Assembly (NCBI RefSeq): GCF_000316035.1
Contig: NZ_ANHX01000080.1
Coordinates: forward strand, 1 to 64,000
Reading direction: 5' to 3'
Length of the DNA: 64,000 nt
Source of the DNA: Paenibacillus sp. PAMC 26794
GTDB taxonomy: Bacteria > Bacillota > Bacilli > Paenibacillales > Paenibacillaceae
Made by a program: the position numbers and the translations under genes. The notes beneath the pieces were generated by a model. That model did no database searches, was not told where the DNA came from, and worked only from the letters and a program-made list of their open reading frames with translations. Shown here piece by piece: positions 1-8,440 of the stretch. Numbering within the stretch: position 1 is the stretch's first letter; the number at the start of each line of letters is the position of its first letter.

Positions 1-35
1 GTTACCTACTTCAGAGCAAAAGCGCTTGAAGTGCC

Positions 36-223
36 ATATAAGATGAACATTAAAGATCAAACGTTAACGGAGGTGACAGAACAAACGAAGGAAGCGGAGC
101 GTTCGCCTTTATCCCCGGATTTTCCCATTCCAGATGGGATTCAAAAAAATCCGGGGATAACAGCGATCCGAAGTTGTTCTGTCACCGCAGTGGCTTAGTT
201 GATCCCACTTATTCATCTTATAT
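36..223. repeat. Family A palindromic repeat, copy 1
   Basis: Imperfect palindrome of about 188 bp. The outer arms are tataagatgaa (37-47) and ttcatcttata (212-222). The middle arms are gtgacagaacaa (73-84) and ttgttctgtcac (174-185). The inner arms are ttatccccggatttt (109-123) and aaaatccggggataa (146-160), capped by cccat/atggg. Between the stems lie strands shared with the other copies (gcgttcgcc; cagcgatc). It sits just past the stop codon of the minus-strand gene ending at 232. No transposase gene is present, so it resembles a MITE or structured intergenic repeat. Confidence 0.75.
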
Positions 224-231
224 AATTGCCA

Positions 232-732
232 CTACATGCGCTTTTTGCGACCCACCATGATCCAAGCCCCACCCATAATCAACACAATCGCCACGAAAGG
301 CTGGATAAAGCTCAAGCTGCTCAGCATCGTGCCAATCGACATCACGGCGAAGAACAGCAGTGATATAACCGTTAGAATGTTGATGGGGATCAGCAACCAT
401 TTGTTCCGACCACCGAACCAGTATAATTCAAACAAACCAACAGCTACAGCCAGAATGAAGCCCGGCCACATCGTACCCCAGTTGTTAAACAGCATGGCGA
501 TCTGACAGACAATACCGACAGTGAGCAACAAGCCACCAGGAACCAGCAGTCCAACCCCTCTGCCAATCATGGAGAAGTAGAGCCAGTGGAAGAACAGTCC
601 TAGTGGAATCACGAATAACGTGGGCCAGAAGGTCGCAAAGATTGTACCCGGACCGAGTGAACCTCCCTGGTTCAGAATCAGGTACACGCCCAGCAAAATG
701 AGAACAGGCGCAAGGATCGTACGTTTAGCCAT
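232..732 (-). CDS. Multi-pass membrane protein, LiaF/DUF5668-like
   Basis: A 166-residue very hydrophobic protein with about four to five membrane segments and a short basic C-terminus (GRKKRM). The start ATG at 732 is chosen because an aaggagag ribosome binding site precedes it; an upstream extension to 804 in the same frame has none. The repeated LxxGxxL...WPxxFVIxLGLxF and later WPGFILAVAVGLFELYWF segments resemble the LiaI/LiaF-type transmembrane region seen in many Firmicute membrane proteins. No catalytic motif is visible and no partner gene is adjacent. The specific function is unknown. Confidence 0.75.
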   Translation of the reverse strand: MAKRTILAPVLILLGVYLILNQGGSLGPGTIFATFWPTLFVIPLGLFFHWLYFSMIGRGVGLLVPGGLLLTVGIVCQIAMLFNNWGTMWPGFILAVAVGLFELYWFGGRNKWLLIPINILTVISLLFFAVMSIGTMLSSLSFIQPFVAIVLIMGGAWIMVGRKKRM

Positions 733-856
733 AATATCTCTCCTTCTTAATACAAGATCAATTTTCCGAACGGTTGTATGTAGAGCAATTACTTTGTTAT
801 TCACAGCATACCATGAAATGGAAAAGTCTATCCTCCGTCTTTGGAGTTAAAATGAA

Positions 857-874
857 CCTAGACCAAAGTCTAGG
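857..874. promoter_or_regulatory. 18-bp palindrome, candidate operator
   Basis: cctagac-caaa-gtctagg is a perfect 7-4-7 inverted repeat about 125 bp upstream of the minus-strand membrane protein gene. A second imperfect hairpin (aactatac.../...gtgtagtt) follows at 889-919. The binding protein is not identifiable. Confidence 0.35.
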
Positions 875-928
875 TACGTAAATTTGAGAAACTATACTCC
901 CTAGATGAGGGTGTAGTTGAACATACTA

Positions 929-957
929 AAAACCCACTCTGCTGAAGAGTGGGTTCT
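929..957 (-). terminator. Rho-independent terminator of the CDF gene
   Basis: The stem aacccactct (931-940) pairs with agagtgggtt (946-955). Read on the minus strand, downstream of the gene ending at 987, it is followed by a T-rich run. Confidence 0.8.
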
Positions 958-986
958 GTCATTCTTTTTATCAACAGCGAAGCTTG

Positions 987-1988
987 TTATTTCACCACAT
1001 CCGAATGTTTCTTGCCCCAGCTGTTCACACCGTCATCCTCAATAATGGATATGGCTGCGTCGGCGATGTCGGGGTTCGTCATCAACTTCTCCTGAATACG
1101 GAACTTGATGTCATCTGCATCAGCCAGGCTGAGTCCTTTGGTCAACTCAATCAGACCTTCAACATGATAATAACGGCCTTCCTGAATGATACGCATCATC
1201 TGAATGTCAGCAACGTGTGTGTCTGCCAGAATGGTTTGGGACACTTTGTCCTCAATATCCTGTGGAGCCGCTACCCCGATCAATCCGATCATATTATCGT
1301 AACCGACACGGAAGGCTACAGCGATCATCAGACATCCAATAATCGTTGTCACAATGCCATCGAGCAATGCAAAATTGGTCAATGCAATGACTACAACGGA
1401 GATCAAGGCGAGTGTCGCACCGAGTACTGCTACAACATCTTCGTAGAATACGAGACGGGTTGGTGGCGCAGCACGGCCTACATTTTTGATGGCAGCAGGG
1501 ACCAAGGCCAATCCAGCGGCTTTGGGTGCGCGTGCTTCTTTTAGAATTTCCTTCATGGCTTTGATCAGGATGGCCCCGTCAATGACAATGTTCAGAACAA
1601 GCACTCCGATGTTAATCCAGAGACCGCCGGTATGACCAACAGGATGCTGCAAAAGATGGATGCCTTCATGGATCGTTTCATACGCCATAATGGTAACAAC
1701 AATAACGGCGATCATACAGAAAATGTTGATGACCCGTCCGAATCCGGTCGGGAAGCGGCGTGTAGGTTTTTTTTCGGACAACACACTTCCGACAAAGACA
1801 AACCCTTGGTTAATGGCATCAGCGAGTGAATGCATCGCCGAAGCGAACATGGCACCACTGCCACTGAATAGGAAGGCTCCTCCTTTGCATACAGCAAGAA
1901 CAGCATTACCTGCCATCGCTACGGCGGAGGATGTGTTTCCTTTTTTGACGAGAGACATAAAGCTCTCAGACTTCGGTTGTTCAGCCAC
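987..1988 (-). CDS. Cation diffusion facilitator (CDF/ZnT9-like) transporter
   Basis: A 333-residue membrane protein of the CDF family, which exports divalent cations such as Zn2+, Mn2+ or Fe2+ in exchange for protons. It has an HSLAD motif (H53, D57) in an early membrane segment, where CDF proteins bind metal, and a second acidic pair in FYEDVVAVLGA near residue 185. This pattern is closer to the SLC30A9 (ZnT9)-like branch than to classic HxxxD/HxxxD transporters. A short cytosolic C-terminal domain follows the last membrane segment. The start is GTG at 1988, preceded by gggagg. It has its own terminator, so it is probably monocistronic. The metal cannot be inferred. Confidence 0.88.
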   Translation of the reverse strand: MAEQPKSESFMSLVKKGNTSSAVAMAGNAVLAVCKGGAFLFSGSGAMFASAMHSLADAINQGFVFVGSVLSEKKPTRRFPTGFGRVINIFCMIAVIVVTIMAYETIHEGIHLLQHPVGHTGGLWINIGVLVLNIVIDGAILIKAMKEILKEARAPKAAGLALVPAAIKNVGRAAPPTRLVFYEDVVAVLGATLALISVVVIALTNFALLDGIVTTIIGCLMIAVAFRVGYDNMIGLIGVAAPQDIEDKVSQTILADTHVADIQMMRIIQEGRYYHVEGLIELTKGLSLADADDIKFRIQEKLMTNPDIADAAISIIEDDGVNSWGKKHSDVVK

Positions 1989-2131
1989 TTCGGTTGTTCC
2001 TCCCAGATCAATGTATTAGGTGTAGAAAAGGCAGTTTATCTATACAGCATGTGCATTTCCACTAAATGTTATTATAACCGCTTTGACATATCCCAGCATT
2101 ATGCAAAAAAGGTCATATCATCATGCGCATT

Positions 2132-2728
2132 TCAGTACTCGATGGCCTCCAAGGCACGTAAATTCCGGTTGGATTGTTCCAAAAGCTCCGTAAACGTTCC
2201 AGCAACATAATATACAAAATCAGGATCATGCACGTACATAATAATCTGTCCAACTGTTCCTTGCTCTGTCGGATCAAAGTCAAACATCAGATACAAGGAC
2301 CCGCCTCCAAGCTTGCCAAACGTAACCCATTTTTTCTGAAAAAGGTAGGGTTTGATTCGGGGATCAAGCTCACGGATCTCTTCTTCGGTAAAATAATCAT
2401 CCATGCGGTTCTCCACCAGCGTGGACTGCTCTTTTTGAATCTTTTCCAGGGATAACAGGTAAAATGGCTCGGACTCTCGTCCTTCCTCAAGGCTTGGGTA
2501 CAAGACGTGAAAGCCATAACCGCTCCCATTTTTACGTTTATAAAATGCACGAAAATCAGCAGGTAAACGAATACCTTGCTCACGCTCGAATGCATCAAGC
2601 TGCTCATCCGTCACGCCTTCAAACTCGCGATATGCCTCCAAGAGCTCCCGGTTTCCCTCATCCTGTACCTTCTCCTCCAGCAACATATCCAGTTCATCCA
2701 TCAATTCATATATACGCTGTTCTGGCAT
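2132..2728 (-). CDS. SMI1/KNR4 (SUKH) domain protein
   Basis: A 198-residue soluble acidic protein with the SUKH fold pattern. A helical N-terminus leads to VTDEQLDAFEREQGIRLPADFRAFY, followed by the G-rich strand region and FDFDPTEQG-type late strands. SUKH proteins are often immunity factors against polymorphic toxins but are also found as stand-alone genes. No toxin gene is adjacent, so an immunity role is not supported here. The start at 2728 has ggagggg seven bases upstream. The gene is isolated, with a 400-bp gap up to the next gene's end. Confidence 0.8.
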   Translation of the reverse strand: MPEQRIYELMDELDMLLEEKVQDEGNRELLEAYREFEGVTDEQLDAFEREQGIRLPADFRAFYKRKNGSGYGFHVLYPSLEEGRESEPFYLLSLEKIQKEQSTLVENRMDDYFTEEEIRELDPRIKPYLFQKKWVTFGKLGGGSLYLMFDFDPTEQGTVGQIIMYVHDPDFVYYVAGTFTELLEQSNRNLRALEAIEY

Positions 2729-2961
2729 CCAATTCCCCTCCGTATGAGCTATTCAGATAATAAGGTGAGTGTATGCGAGCAAACTGTGCCTGATTTCACC
2801 TCATATTATAGTTATAATCCGGAAAAGCACACAAGAAACCGGAGTCCTTGCTTACGTACTACAATGGTCTCATTATTTAAAGGTGGTTGTTGCATATCAG
2901 CACACCTGTCTCCATCCCAATCGATTACGTACAACCATCATGACAGTCGGTCCTAACAACA

Positions 2962-3003
2962 AATAAAGCGTAGGTTACAGGGACAATCCCTGTAACTCAC
3001 GCT
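2962..3003 (-). terminator. Strong hairpin, probable terminator of the dioxygenase-esterase operon
   Basis: agcgtaggttacaggga (2967-2983) pairs with tccctgtaactcacgct (2987-3003) with two mismatches. On the minus strand a tttattt run follows. Repeat copy 2 (3016-3211) lies between it and the operon, so the repeat seems to have inserted between the gene and its terminator. Confidence 0.6.
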
Positions 3004-3015
3004 AGTTATTTATCT

Positions 3016-3211
3016 ACTATATAAATGAAACTAATCTTTTACACGAAAACGTAGAGGGCAGAAATAACCTGAAGAAGCGAAGTGTTCGCCTTTATCCCCA
3101 GATTTTCACCTTATATAAAGTGATTAAAAAAATCTGGGGATAACAGCGATCGGAAGGTTGTTCTGTCATCGGAGTATCGAGTGTGAATATTTTTAGTTTG
3201 TTTTATATAGT
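3016..3211. repeat. Family A palindromic repeat, copy 2
   Basis: A 196-bp element with terminal inverted repeats actatataaa (3016-3025) and ttttatatagt (3201-3211), continued by aaactaat...tttacac against gtgtgaat...tagttt. The inner stem ttatccccagatttt (3092-3106) pairs with aaaatctggggataa (3129-3143). Compared with copy 1, one base pair of this stem has changed on both sides (G-C to A-T), which keeps the pairing. It begins five bases past the stop codon at 3217. Confidence 0.8.
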
Positions 3212-3216
3212 CCTCT

Positions 3217-3987
3217 TTAATCAAACTTCCAACAGGACAAGCTCAGGTTACCATACTGATAGGCTTTGAACAGGAGCGATGCCCGCTTGTTCTGATCACC
3301 CGCACCCATGGCGAGCAACAGCGGTACAAAATGCTCCGGCGTAGGCACGGCGGCTTGAGCTGAAGGTGCCAGTTTATCATAGGAGAAGAGAGACTGCGTA
3401 TCCCAACTCACCAACTTGTCATGTAGCCAGTTGTCGAACTCTGATGCCCACGGGTCAACGCCGTCACTTTCCCAGTTCAATCGACGTAGATTGTGGACGG
3501 TTCCGCCGCTGCCAATGACAAGAATGTCTTGCTCGCGCAAGGAAGCGAGCGCCTGTCCAACCTGATATTGCTGCTCACCTGTCAGATAGCGATTCACGGA
3601 CAAGGCAACTACGGGAATATCCGCATCCGGGTAGAGTAGGCGCAGAACAACCCAAGCGCCGTGATCCAGGCCACGAACGTCATCCGTTTGTACCGGAATC
3701 CCTGCTTCTGCAAATAAACGCTCCACTTCGGCAGTGGTTTCTGCCTGTCCTTGAGCCGGATATTTGATCTGATACAATTCAGGCTGGAAACCGCCGAAAT
3801 CATAGATGGTCTCGTAATTGGCTACCGAGGATACAAGCTGAGTTGTGGATTCCCAGTGAGCAGAGAACAATACAATTGCTTTGGGTTTCGGCAGTTCCTG
3901 TCCAAGTTTTTGCAAAAATTCGGTGTACGCATTCTCCTCCAGTGCCAGGGATGGGGCACCATGAGCAATAAATAGAGATGGCATCAT
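3217..3987 (-). CDS. DODA-type extradiol ring-cleavage dioxygenase (LigB family)
   Basis: A 256-residue enzyme of the LigB/YgiD family, non-heme Fe or Zn proteins that open catechol-type rings (4,5-DOPA dioxygenase-like). The metal and acid-base histidines are visible in order: FIAHGAPS near residue 9, LFSAHWE near 45, RGLDHGAW near 110, GSGGTVHNLR near 165, and PTPEHFVPL near 220. The length matches the family. Translation is coupled to the upstream esterase: TAATG overlaps its stop. The pairing of an esterase with a ring-cleavage dioxygenase recalls catechol/quinone detoxification operons (mhq type) in Bacillus; substrate and regulator are inference. Confidence 0.85.
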   Translation of the reverse strand: MMPSLFIAHGAPSLALEENAYTEFLQKLGQELPKPKAIVLFSAHWESTTQLVSSVANYETIYDFGGFQPELYQIKYPAQGQAETTAEVERLFAEAGIPVQTDDVRGLDHGAWVVLRLLYPDADIPVVALSVNRYLTGEQQYQVGQALASLREQDILVIGSGGTVHNLRRLNWESDGVDPWASEFDNWLHDKLVSWDTQSLFSYDKLAPSAQAAVPTPEHFVPLLLAMGAGDQNKRASLLFKAYQYGNLSLSCWKFD

Positions 3988-4661
3988 TATGAATTCAGTC
4001 CTTTCGAGTCTTCGGTAGTCAGATTTGCATCCGTCCGAAACCAGTGTTGAAATTGTTGATATAGAACGGGGGTCACCTGGTGTCCACCGTTGTAAGGTAC
4101 ATATGTGACGTGATTGGTGTGTTGACGGAAGAAATTGGCGTTATCTTCGCCCAGTTGCAGCGGGAATAGATGATCCTGATCTCCATGCGATATGAACACA
4201 GACAGCTCCGATTCGGGTTGCAGCTTGTACTCGTCTTTCACAAATTGCGGGATGTACCCACTCATCGCTACAATGCCTTTAATGGCATCTCCCATAATCA
4301 GCGATAAGGTCATCGCCATAATGGCGCCTTGGCTGAATCCGGCGATATAACGCCGCGTGGGATCAATAGCATATTGGGCCGACAGATCAACGATCAACTG
4401 TTGCAGTCCCAGCACGGAGGCATCATACAATTCACGAATGGGGTTGCCGATGCTTTTGATCTGAAAATAAGCATAACCACTACCCTGAACGATAGGCCCA
4501 CGGATGGCAACAATAATAAAATCAGACTGCATAGGCTCCATTAAACGAAGCATATCCTGTTCATCTGATCCCATCCCATGTAAGGCGAAAATCACGGGAT
4601 AACGTTGATCTGGATTGTAATTAGACGGTAATCGGACTTCATGTATATAAGGAGAATTCAT
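3987..4661 (-). CDS. Phospholipase/carboxylesterase family hydrolase
   Basis: A 224-residue alpha/beta hydrolase. The HGMGSDEQD oxyanion segment is followed by the nucleophile elbow GFSQGA, the acid in HGDQDHLFP and the histidine in NGGHQV, giving a complete Ser-Asp-His triad. It is most like carboxylesterases of the MhqD/YodD type. The start is the ATG at 4661, with aggtgg eight bases upstream; two in-frame GTG codons just upstream fall inside the ribosome binding site. It is the first gene of a two-gene operon with the ring-cleavage dioxygenase, suggesting joint breakdown of an aromatic ester or quinone adduct. Confidence 0.82.
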   Translation of the reverse strand: MNSPYIHEVRLPSNYNPDQRYPVIFALHGMGSDEQDMLRLMEPMQSDFIIVAIRGPIVQGSGYAYFQIKSIGNPIRELYDASVLGLQQLIVDLSAQYAIDPTRRYIAGFSQGAIMAMTLSLIMGDAIKGIVAMSGYIPQFVKDEYKLQPESELSVFISHGDQDHLFPLQLGEDNANFFRQHTNHVTYVPYNGGHQVTPVLYQQFQHWFRTDANLTTEDSKGLNS

Positions 4662-4890
4662 TGAAAACACCACCTGATGAGGATTGAGTTAGATATATTG
4701 TTCTGATAATAAAGTTCACCAATATGAAAAAATATTCTTATTTATGAACAAAATTTATCACGGTTTCATTGTAGGGTCAATACTTTTTTTGTATGATGAA
4801 TATATGTTGTTTATAAAAAAAAAGTTAAAAAAAGTTAATAGATAAGCCACTGAGATGGATTCATATTTTATTCCCGAGGACGTGATCAGG

Positions 4891-5256
4891 ATGTTAAAGC
4901 GTATCGTGCCTATTTTGAGAATATTTGATGAAAATAAAGCTAGAGAGTTCTACCTTGAATACCTGGGTTTCCAATGGGATTGGGAACATCGATTTGAGCA
5001 AGATATGCCCTTATATATGCAGATTTCACTCGATTCCATCGTGATTCATCTGTCTGAACATCATGGAGATTGTACACCTGGAGCTGCCTTGCGCGTGGAA
5101 ACGGATAACTTGGATACATTCGATGGTGCACTTCGTCAGAAAGAGTACAAACATGCGAGACCCGGTATAGAGGAGACCCCTTGGAATTCAAGGGAGATGA
5201 CCGTGACCGATCCGTTCGGAAACCGGATTATTTTTGTTGAGGCAAGCGCCGGATAG
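4891..5256 (+). CDS. Glyoxalase/bleomycin-resistance superfamily protein
   Basis: A 121-residue single VOC-fold protein. It begins with VPILRIFDENKAREFYLEYLGFQWDWEHRF, the usual first beta-alpha-beta module, and ends with the TVTDPFGNRIIF motif. The family includes glyoxalase I, antibiotic-binding proteins and dioxygenases; metal ligands are not clear and the substrate is unknown. The start at 4891 follows gagga at 4876-4880; an in-frame ATG at 4855 lacks a convincing ribosome binding site. A repeat fragment begins immediately after the stop. Confidence 0.8.
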   Translation: MLKRIVPILRIFDENKAREFYLEYLGFQWDWEHRFEQDMPLYMQISLDSIVIHLSEHHGDCTPGAALRVETDNLDTFDGALRQKEYKHARPGIEETPWNSREMTVTDPFGNRIIFVEASAG

Positions 5257-5290
5257 ATAACCTGAAGAAGCGACGCGTACGACTGGTGTT
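5257..5290. repeat. Fragment of family A repeat, left half
   Basis: ataacctgaagaagcga (17 bases) is identical to the left arm of copy 2 (3064-3080) and then diverges. Like the full copies, it starts right after a stop codon. Confidence 0.55.
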
Positions 5291-5320
5291 CGAAAATCAA
5301 TAGAAGGGGAGGGACGTAAT

Positions 5321-5860
5321 ATGGATATTGGCTTGGCTATTCGTACGATTCGCAAACAGAAACAGATTACGATCATGCAGATGTGCGAGGGAACGGGGTT
5401 GTCCAAAGGTTTTATCAGCAACGTAGAAAATAACAAAACATCACCTTCCATTGCTACGCTTGAAAGTATTGCGGATTATCTGGAAGTGCCACTTCCCTAT
5501 TTGCTGCTGACACCAGAGCAACGGATGAATGTGGTACGTAAGAACGAGCGCAAGGAGACGACAGCAGGAAGCGGACAGATCAAAGTGCAGCAGCTTACAG
5601 CCAAAGGTGCGATGCGTATGTCCATTGTGGAGTTACCGCCAGGTGCTTCGACCGGGGTGAGCAAACATGCCGGGGAGGAAAGCCATCTGGTGTTGCAGGG
5701 CAAGATTCGTGCGGAGCAATGCGAAGATGTGGAAGTTCTTGAAGTGGGTGATTCGTTTACCTGGAATGCGATCGTGCCTCATGAAGTGACCAATATCGGT
5801 GAGGAGCCTGCAGTGGTGCTCATTGCGGTGTCCAAGGAATTGGGTCTGGATCATTTGTAA
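5321..5860 (+). CDS. XRE-family regulator with C-terminal cupin domain
   Basis: A 179-residue regulator. An N-terminal helix-turn-helix (residues 1-65, with IRTIRKQKQITIMQMCEGTGLS and GFISNVENNKTSPSIATL) is joined to a C-terminal cupin barrel (about 105-178, with HAGEESHLVLQGKI and the later IVPHEVTNIGEEPA strand). Such proteins usually sense a small metabolite in the cupin and repress nearby transport, amino-acid or polyamine genes. A ribosome binding site (ggggaggg) precedes the ATG. It is followed by a terminator and is probably monocistronic; its target could be the upstream glyoxalase gene, but this is only inference. Confidence 0.87.
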   Translation: MDIGLAIRTIRKQKQITIMQMCEGTGLSKGFISNVENNKTSPSIATLESIADYLEVPLPYLLLTPEQRMNVVRKNERKETTAGSGQIKVQQLTAKGAMRMSIVELPPGASTGVSKHAGEESHLVLQGKIRAEQCEDVEVLEVGDSFTWNAIVPHEVTNIGEEPAVVLIAVSKELGLDHL

Positions 5861-5865
5861 AATAC

Positions 5866-5936
5866 AAAAAGGACGGCTCCCAGGTCATGAACATGCGAAC
5901 CTGCATACATGTATAATGGGAAACGTCCTTTTTTAT
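5866..5936 (+). terminator. Terminator of the cupin regulator gene
   Basis: aaaaaggacg (5866-5875) pairs with cgtcctttttt (from 5924), with an internal caggt/acctg hairpin, and ends in a T-run. Confidence 0.75.
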
Positions 5937-5939
5937 ATT

Positions 5940-6136
5940 TCTAACGAACTGAGCGAGCCCTATTAGATGATTTTAAGCAGATATCGAGATGTAACGAATC
6001 TCAGACGCTTTATTTCACTGCTGTGTGTGTAATTTGGCTACATTCCACAGACTTCTGGCGAAATAACGTCGCAGAGATTCGTTACGTTTCTCATTTCCTG
6101 CATATGACAACAATAGGGTGCGAGAAGTTCGTTAGA
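5940..6136. repeat. Family B palindromic repeat, copy 1 (TCTAACGAA ends)
   Basis: A 197-bp element bounded by tctaacgaac and gttcgttaga, with further pairing of gagccctatt and aatagggtgc. A second nested pair, gtaacgaatctc (about 5993) and gagattcgttac (about 6074), lies inside. It has no open reading frame. The same arrangement and exact length recur at 40350-40546. Confidence 0.75.
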
Positions 6137-6153
6137 AAAGACAGAGGCTCTGT

Positions 6154-6873
6154 TTATTGCGGATTGGTCGTCCAGATGCCTGCTGCTTTGACAAAGACAC
6201 GGTCCGACAGTTTGAGCGTTGCGAGTGCAAGTTCAGCTACATCTTCCGCTTGCATCATGCGATCTTCGTCGCCAATTTTCAGTCCGGCATTGGTCGCAAG
6301 CTCCGTATTGACTGTACTTGGTGTCAGTGCGGTCACGCGAATGTTGGACTTACGCACTTCCTGCATCAGAGATTCGGTCATGCCGAGTAGCGCAAACTTG
6401 GATGCACAGTATGCCGAACCTGTAGCGAATCCGCGTTCACCTGCAGTGGAAGCAATATTGATAATGCTGCCGCTACTTTCCTTGATCATGCTTGGAAGGA
6501 CAGCGCGTGTAACGTAATATGTACCCATAACGTTAACATGCAGGATGCGCTCCCACTCTTCCGGCTCCATCTCCATGAACGTCCCGAACTTTCCGATCCC
6601 CGCATTATTGATAAGGATATCCACCGCACCGAGTTCCATCTCGATGGCTGCTACAGCGGCTTCCGCCTGCGTGCGATCCGAGATATCTGCTACAGCACTG
6701 GTTACTTTCACACCGTATTCTTGACTCAGAGACTGTTGCAGAGCCTGAAGATCTGAAGCGGTACGTGCAATAAGCCCGAGGTGTACACCTTCTTTGGCAA
6801 GTGCTTCAGCGATCGCACGGCCGATACCTTTACCGGCACCTGTGATGATAGCAGTTTTATTTTTAAGTTCCAT
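6154..6873 (-). CDS. SDR-family 3-ketoacyl-ACP reductase-like protein
   Basis: A 239-residue classical short-chain dehydrogenase. The cofactor motif TGAGKGIG is near residue 11, NNAG near 90, and the catalytic Ser-Tyr-Lys is seen as IASTAG then SAYCASK. It most resembles the YoxD/FabG-like group annotated as 3-oxoacyl-ACP reductase. It is not near fatty-acid genes, so a housekeeping FabG role is unlikely; the substrate is unknown. The start at 6873 has aaggagg upstream. Family B repeat copy 1 ends 18 bp after its stop codon. Confidence 0.85.
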   Translation of the reverse strand: MELKNKTAIITGAGKGIGRAIAEALAKEGVHLGLIARTASDLQALQQSLSQEYGVKVTSAVADISDRTQAEAAVAAIEMELGAVDILINNAGIGKFGTFMEMEPEEWERILHVNVMGTYYVTRAVLPSMIKESSGSIINIASTAGERGFATGSAYCASKFALLGMTESLMQEVRKSNIRVTALTPSTVNTELATNAGLKIGDEDRMMQAEDVAELALATLKLSDRVFVKAAGIWTTNPQ

Positions 6874-6950
6874 GTGGGTAATTCCTCCTTAGAATTGGAC
6901 TGGCATCTGATTATACTATATTACCCACAGTTCGGAAATTTGCTTCATCA

Positions 6951-7850
6951 CTATTTGGTAATCTCGATGCTGCCAGAAGAGGTACGGGCCTTGATCACTT
7001 CCCGGCTTACCATTGGGGATTCAGGTACATCGATACTTCCGGAAGTAGCCTTAGCATCGTAGATTCCGTCAAAATCAGGTGCAGCTTGAATGAAAATATC
7101 TCCTGATGTTCCAGACGCATTAATCGGGGCGGAATGGGACTGTTCAATATGAATGCTACCCGAAGTGAATTGAACATCGGCTGCGCCGTTTAATTCAGTA
7201 ATCTCAATATCTCCTGATTTAATCTTACTGTTTACTTGACCGACTACCTGATCAGCAGTGAAGCTTCCGGATGTCTGTTTCACGGTCATGTCTCCATTAA
7301 TCATGGAAGCGTTAATGTCACCAGAAGTTAGAACCAATTCAATATTGGGCGCCTTGATGTTTTCCAGACGTATGGAACCTGAGGTGTTGTTCAGCTCAAG
7401 CTGATTGGCATTTAGACCTGTCAGATCCCAGTCACTTGAAGAGGAGTCCAGCTTAACCTCATTTAATTGGTGTCCTTCAGGCAGGGCAACCGTTATTGTG
7501 GAGTCTTGATCATTCCAATACAGGGTGAAAAATTGCAATCGATCACGTGCTGTCTGAGACAGTTGGAATGTGCCGTTAGATAAAGTGGCTTGTTCGAAGC
7601 TTTTGACTACGGCAGGGTCCCATTTGCCATCCACTTCGATATAACCATTCGAATCCGGGCTTACAACAAATTCAATATCTGCACTGAAACTCGCATTCAT
7701 GACAATGTTCTGCAATTCATCTTCTTTGAAATCCCATCGTTTGGAGTAATGCTCTCGTTCATCCCCAAACTGAACGCCATAGATGGATGTTCCGAGTAAA
7801 CCTATTCCGATACATATCACGGCAAGCGCAAGCCATTTCTTGGTACTCAT
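6951..7850 (-). CDS. DUF4097 beta-repeat protein with N-terminal membrane anchor
   Basis: A 299-residue protein. Residues 5-25 form a signal anchor. From about 150 on, the chain is a beta-helix-like series of short repeats built around TSGSI/SGDI (NTSGSIRLENI, TSGDINASM, QTSGSFTADQV, KSGDIEITEL, TSGSIHIEQ and so on), the hallmark of DUF4097. Its start overlaps the stop of the DUF1700 gene (ATGA), so it is the last gene of the PadR-DUF1700-DUF4097 operon. Such operons are common in Firmicutes and linked to envelope stress sensing; the molecular role is unknown. Confidence 0.88.
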   Translation of the reverse strand: MSTKKWLALAVICIGIGLLGTSIYGVQFGDEREHYSKRWDFKEDELQNIVMNASFSADIEFVVSPDSNGYIEVDGKWDPAVVKSFEQATLSNGTFQLSQTARDRLQFFTLYWNDQDSTITVALPEGHQLNEVKLDSSSSDWDLTGLNANQLELNNTSGSIRLENIKAPNIELVLTSGDINASMINGDMTVKQTSGSFTADQVVGQVNSKIKSGDIEITELNGAADVQFTSGSIHIEQSHSAPINASGTSGDIFIQAAPDFDGIYDAKATSGSIDVPESPMVSREVIKARTSSGSIEITK

Positions 7851-8440
7851 GCAGAAACATCTCCTTTCATTGTGTTTTTATTCCATTTCATATATTGAAG
7901 AGTGACGATTTTGAAGGCTCTAAAGACATACTTTGATGCGATGGCAAAACAAATGCCGACACCAAATGCGCCAATCGCAACGAAGATCTCTGCTTTATCG
8001 AGTTGGCTCAGAAATACGAAATCCACAACCGCTGCCACAGGAGCCAATACCAGTAAGGACAGGCTGGCGAGCGTAAGCCATACTGACCACATCATGAGAC
8101 CAAGAGGGATACCAAGGATCAGATTCAGGAACAACAGGCCGATGGCCGTGAAGAAGTTGCGAGTGGCTCTGGTGCTATTTCTAGGTGACCGCATGTGGCG
8201 ATACGTCGGTGCATAGAACGCATCTGAACCCGGGGTATGCACGTCATAACGATCACCCAGTGCTTCCTTGGCGATCTCTTCCGGCTGTCCGAGTTCCCGA
8301 GCGATCTCTTCTTCCAGTCTGCCTTCTCTGAGTCCAAGCTCGAAATGTTGATCATAATCTGCGAGCAATTCGGCCCGTTCCTGCGGTTCCATCGGCCGTA
8401 GATGAATTTCCATGGCCTGCATAAATTGTTGTCTATTCAT
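7847..8440 (-). CDS. DUF1700 (HAAS-type) membrane protein
   Basis: A 197-residue protein. The N-terminal 70 residues are the alpha-helical DUF1700/HAAS module (MNRQQFMQAME, then DQHFELGLREGRLEEEIARELGQPEEIAKEAL). A linker of about 30 residues and three or four hydrophobic segments follow (about 100-190). The ATG at 8440 is preferred over an in-frame TTG at 8458 because aaggaatt of its ribosome binding site lies between them. It overlaps the stop of the PadR gene by 8 bp, indicating translational coupling. It probably relays signals between the PadR regulator and membrane or surface partners. Confidence 0.87.
   Translation of the reverse strand: MNRQQFMQAMEIHLRPMEPQERAELLADYDQHFELGLREGRLEEEIARELGQPEEIAKEALGDRYDVHTPGSDAFYAPTYRHMRSPRNSTRATRNFFTAIGLLFLNLILGIPLGLMMWSVWLTLASLSLLVLAPVAAVVDFVFLSQLDKAEIFVAIGAFGVGICFAIASKYVFRAFKIVTLQYMKWNKNTMKGDVSA

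Noticed and set aside
2132-2728. Toxin-immunity locus around the SUKH protein
   Set aside because: No toxin or secretion gene lies next to it.
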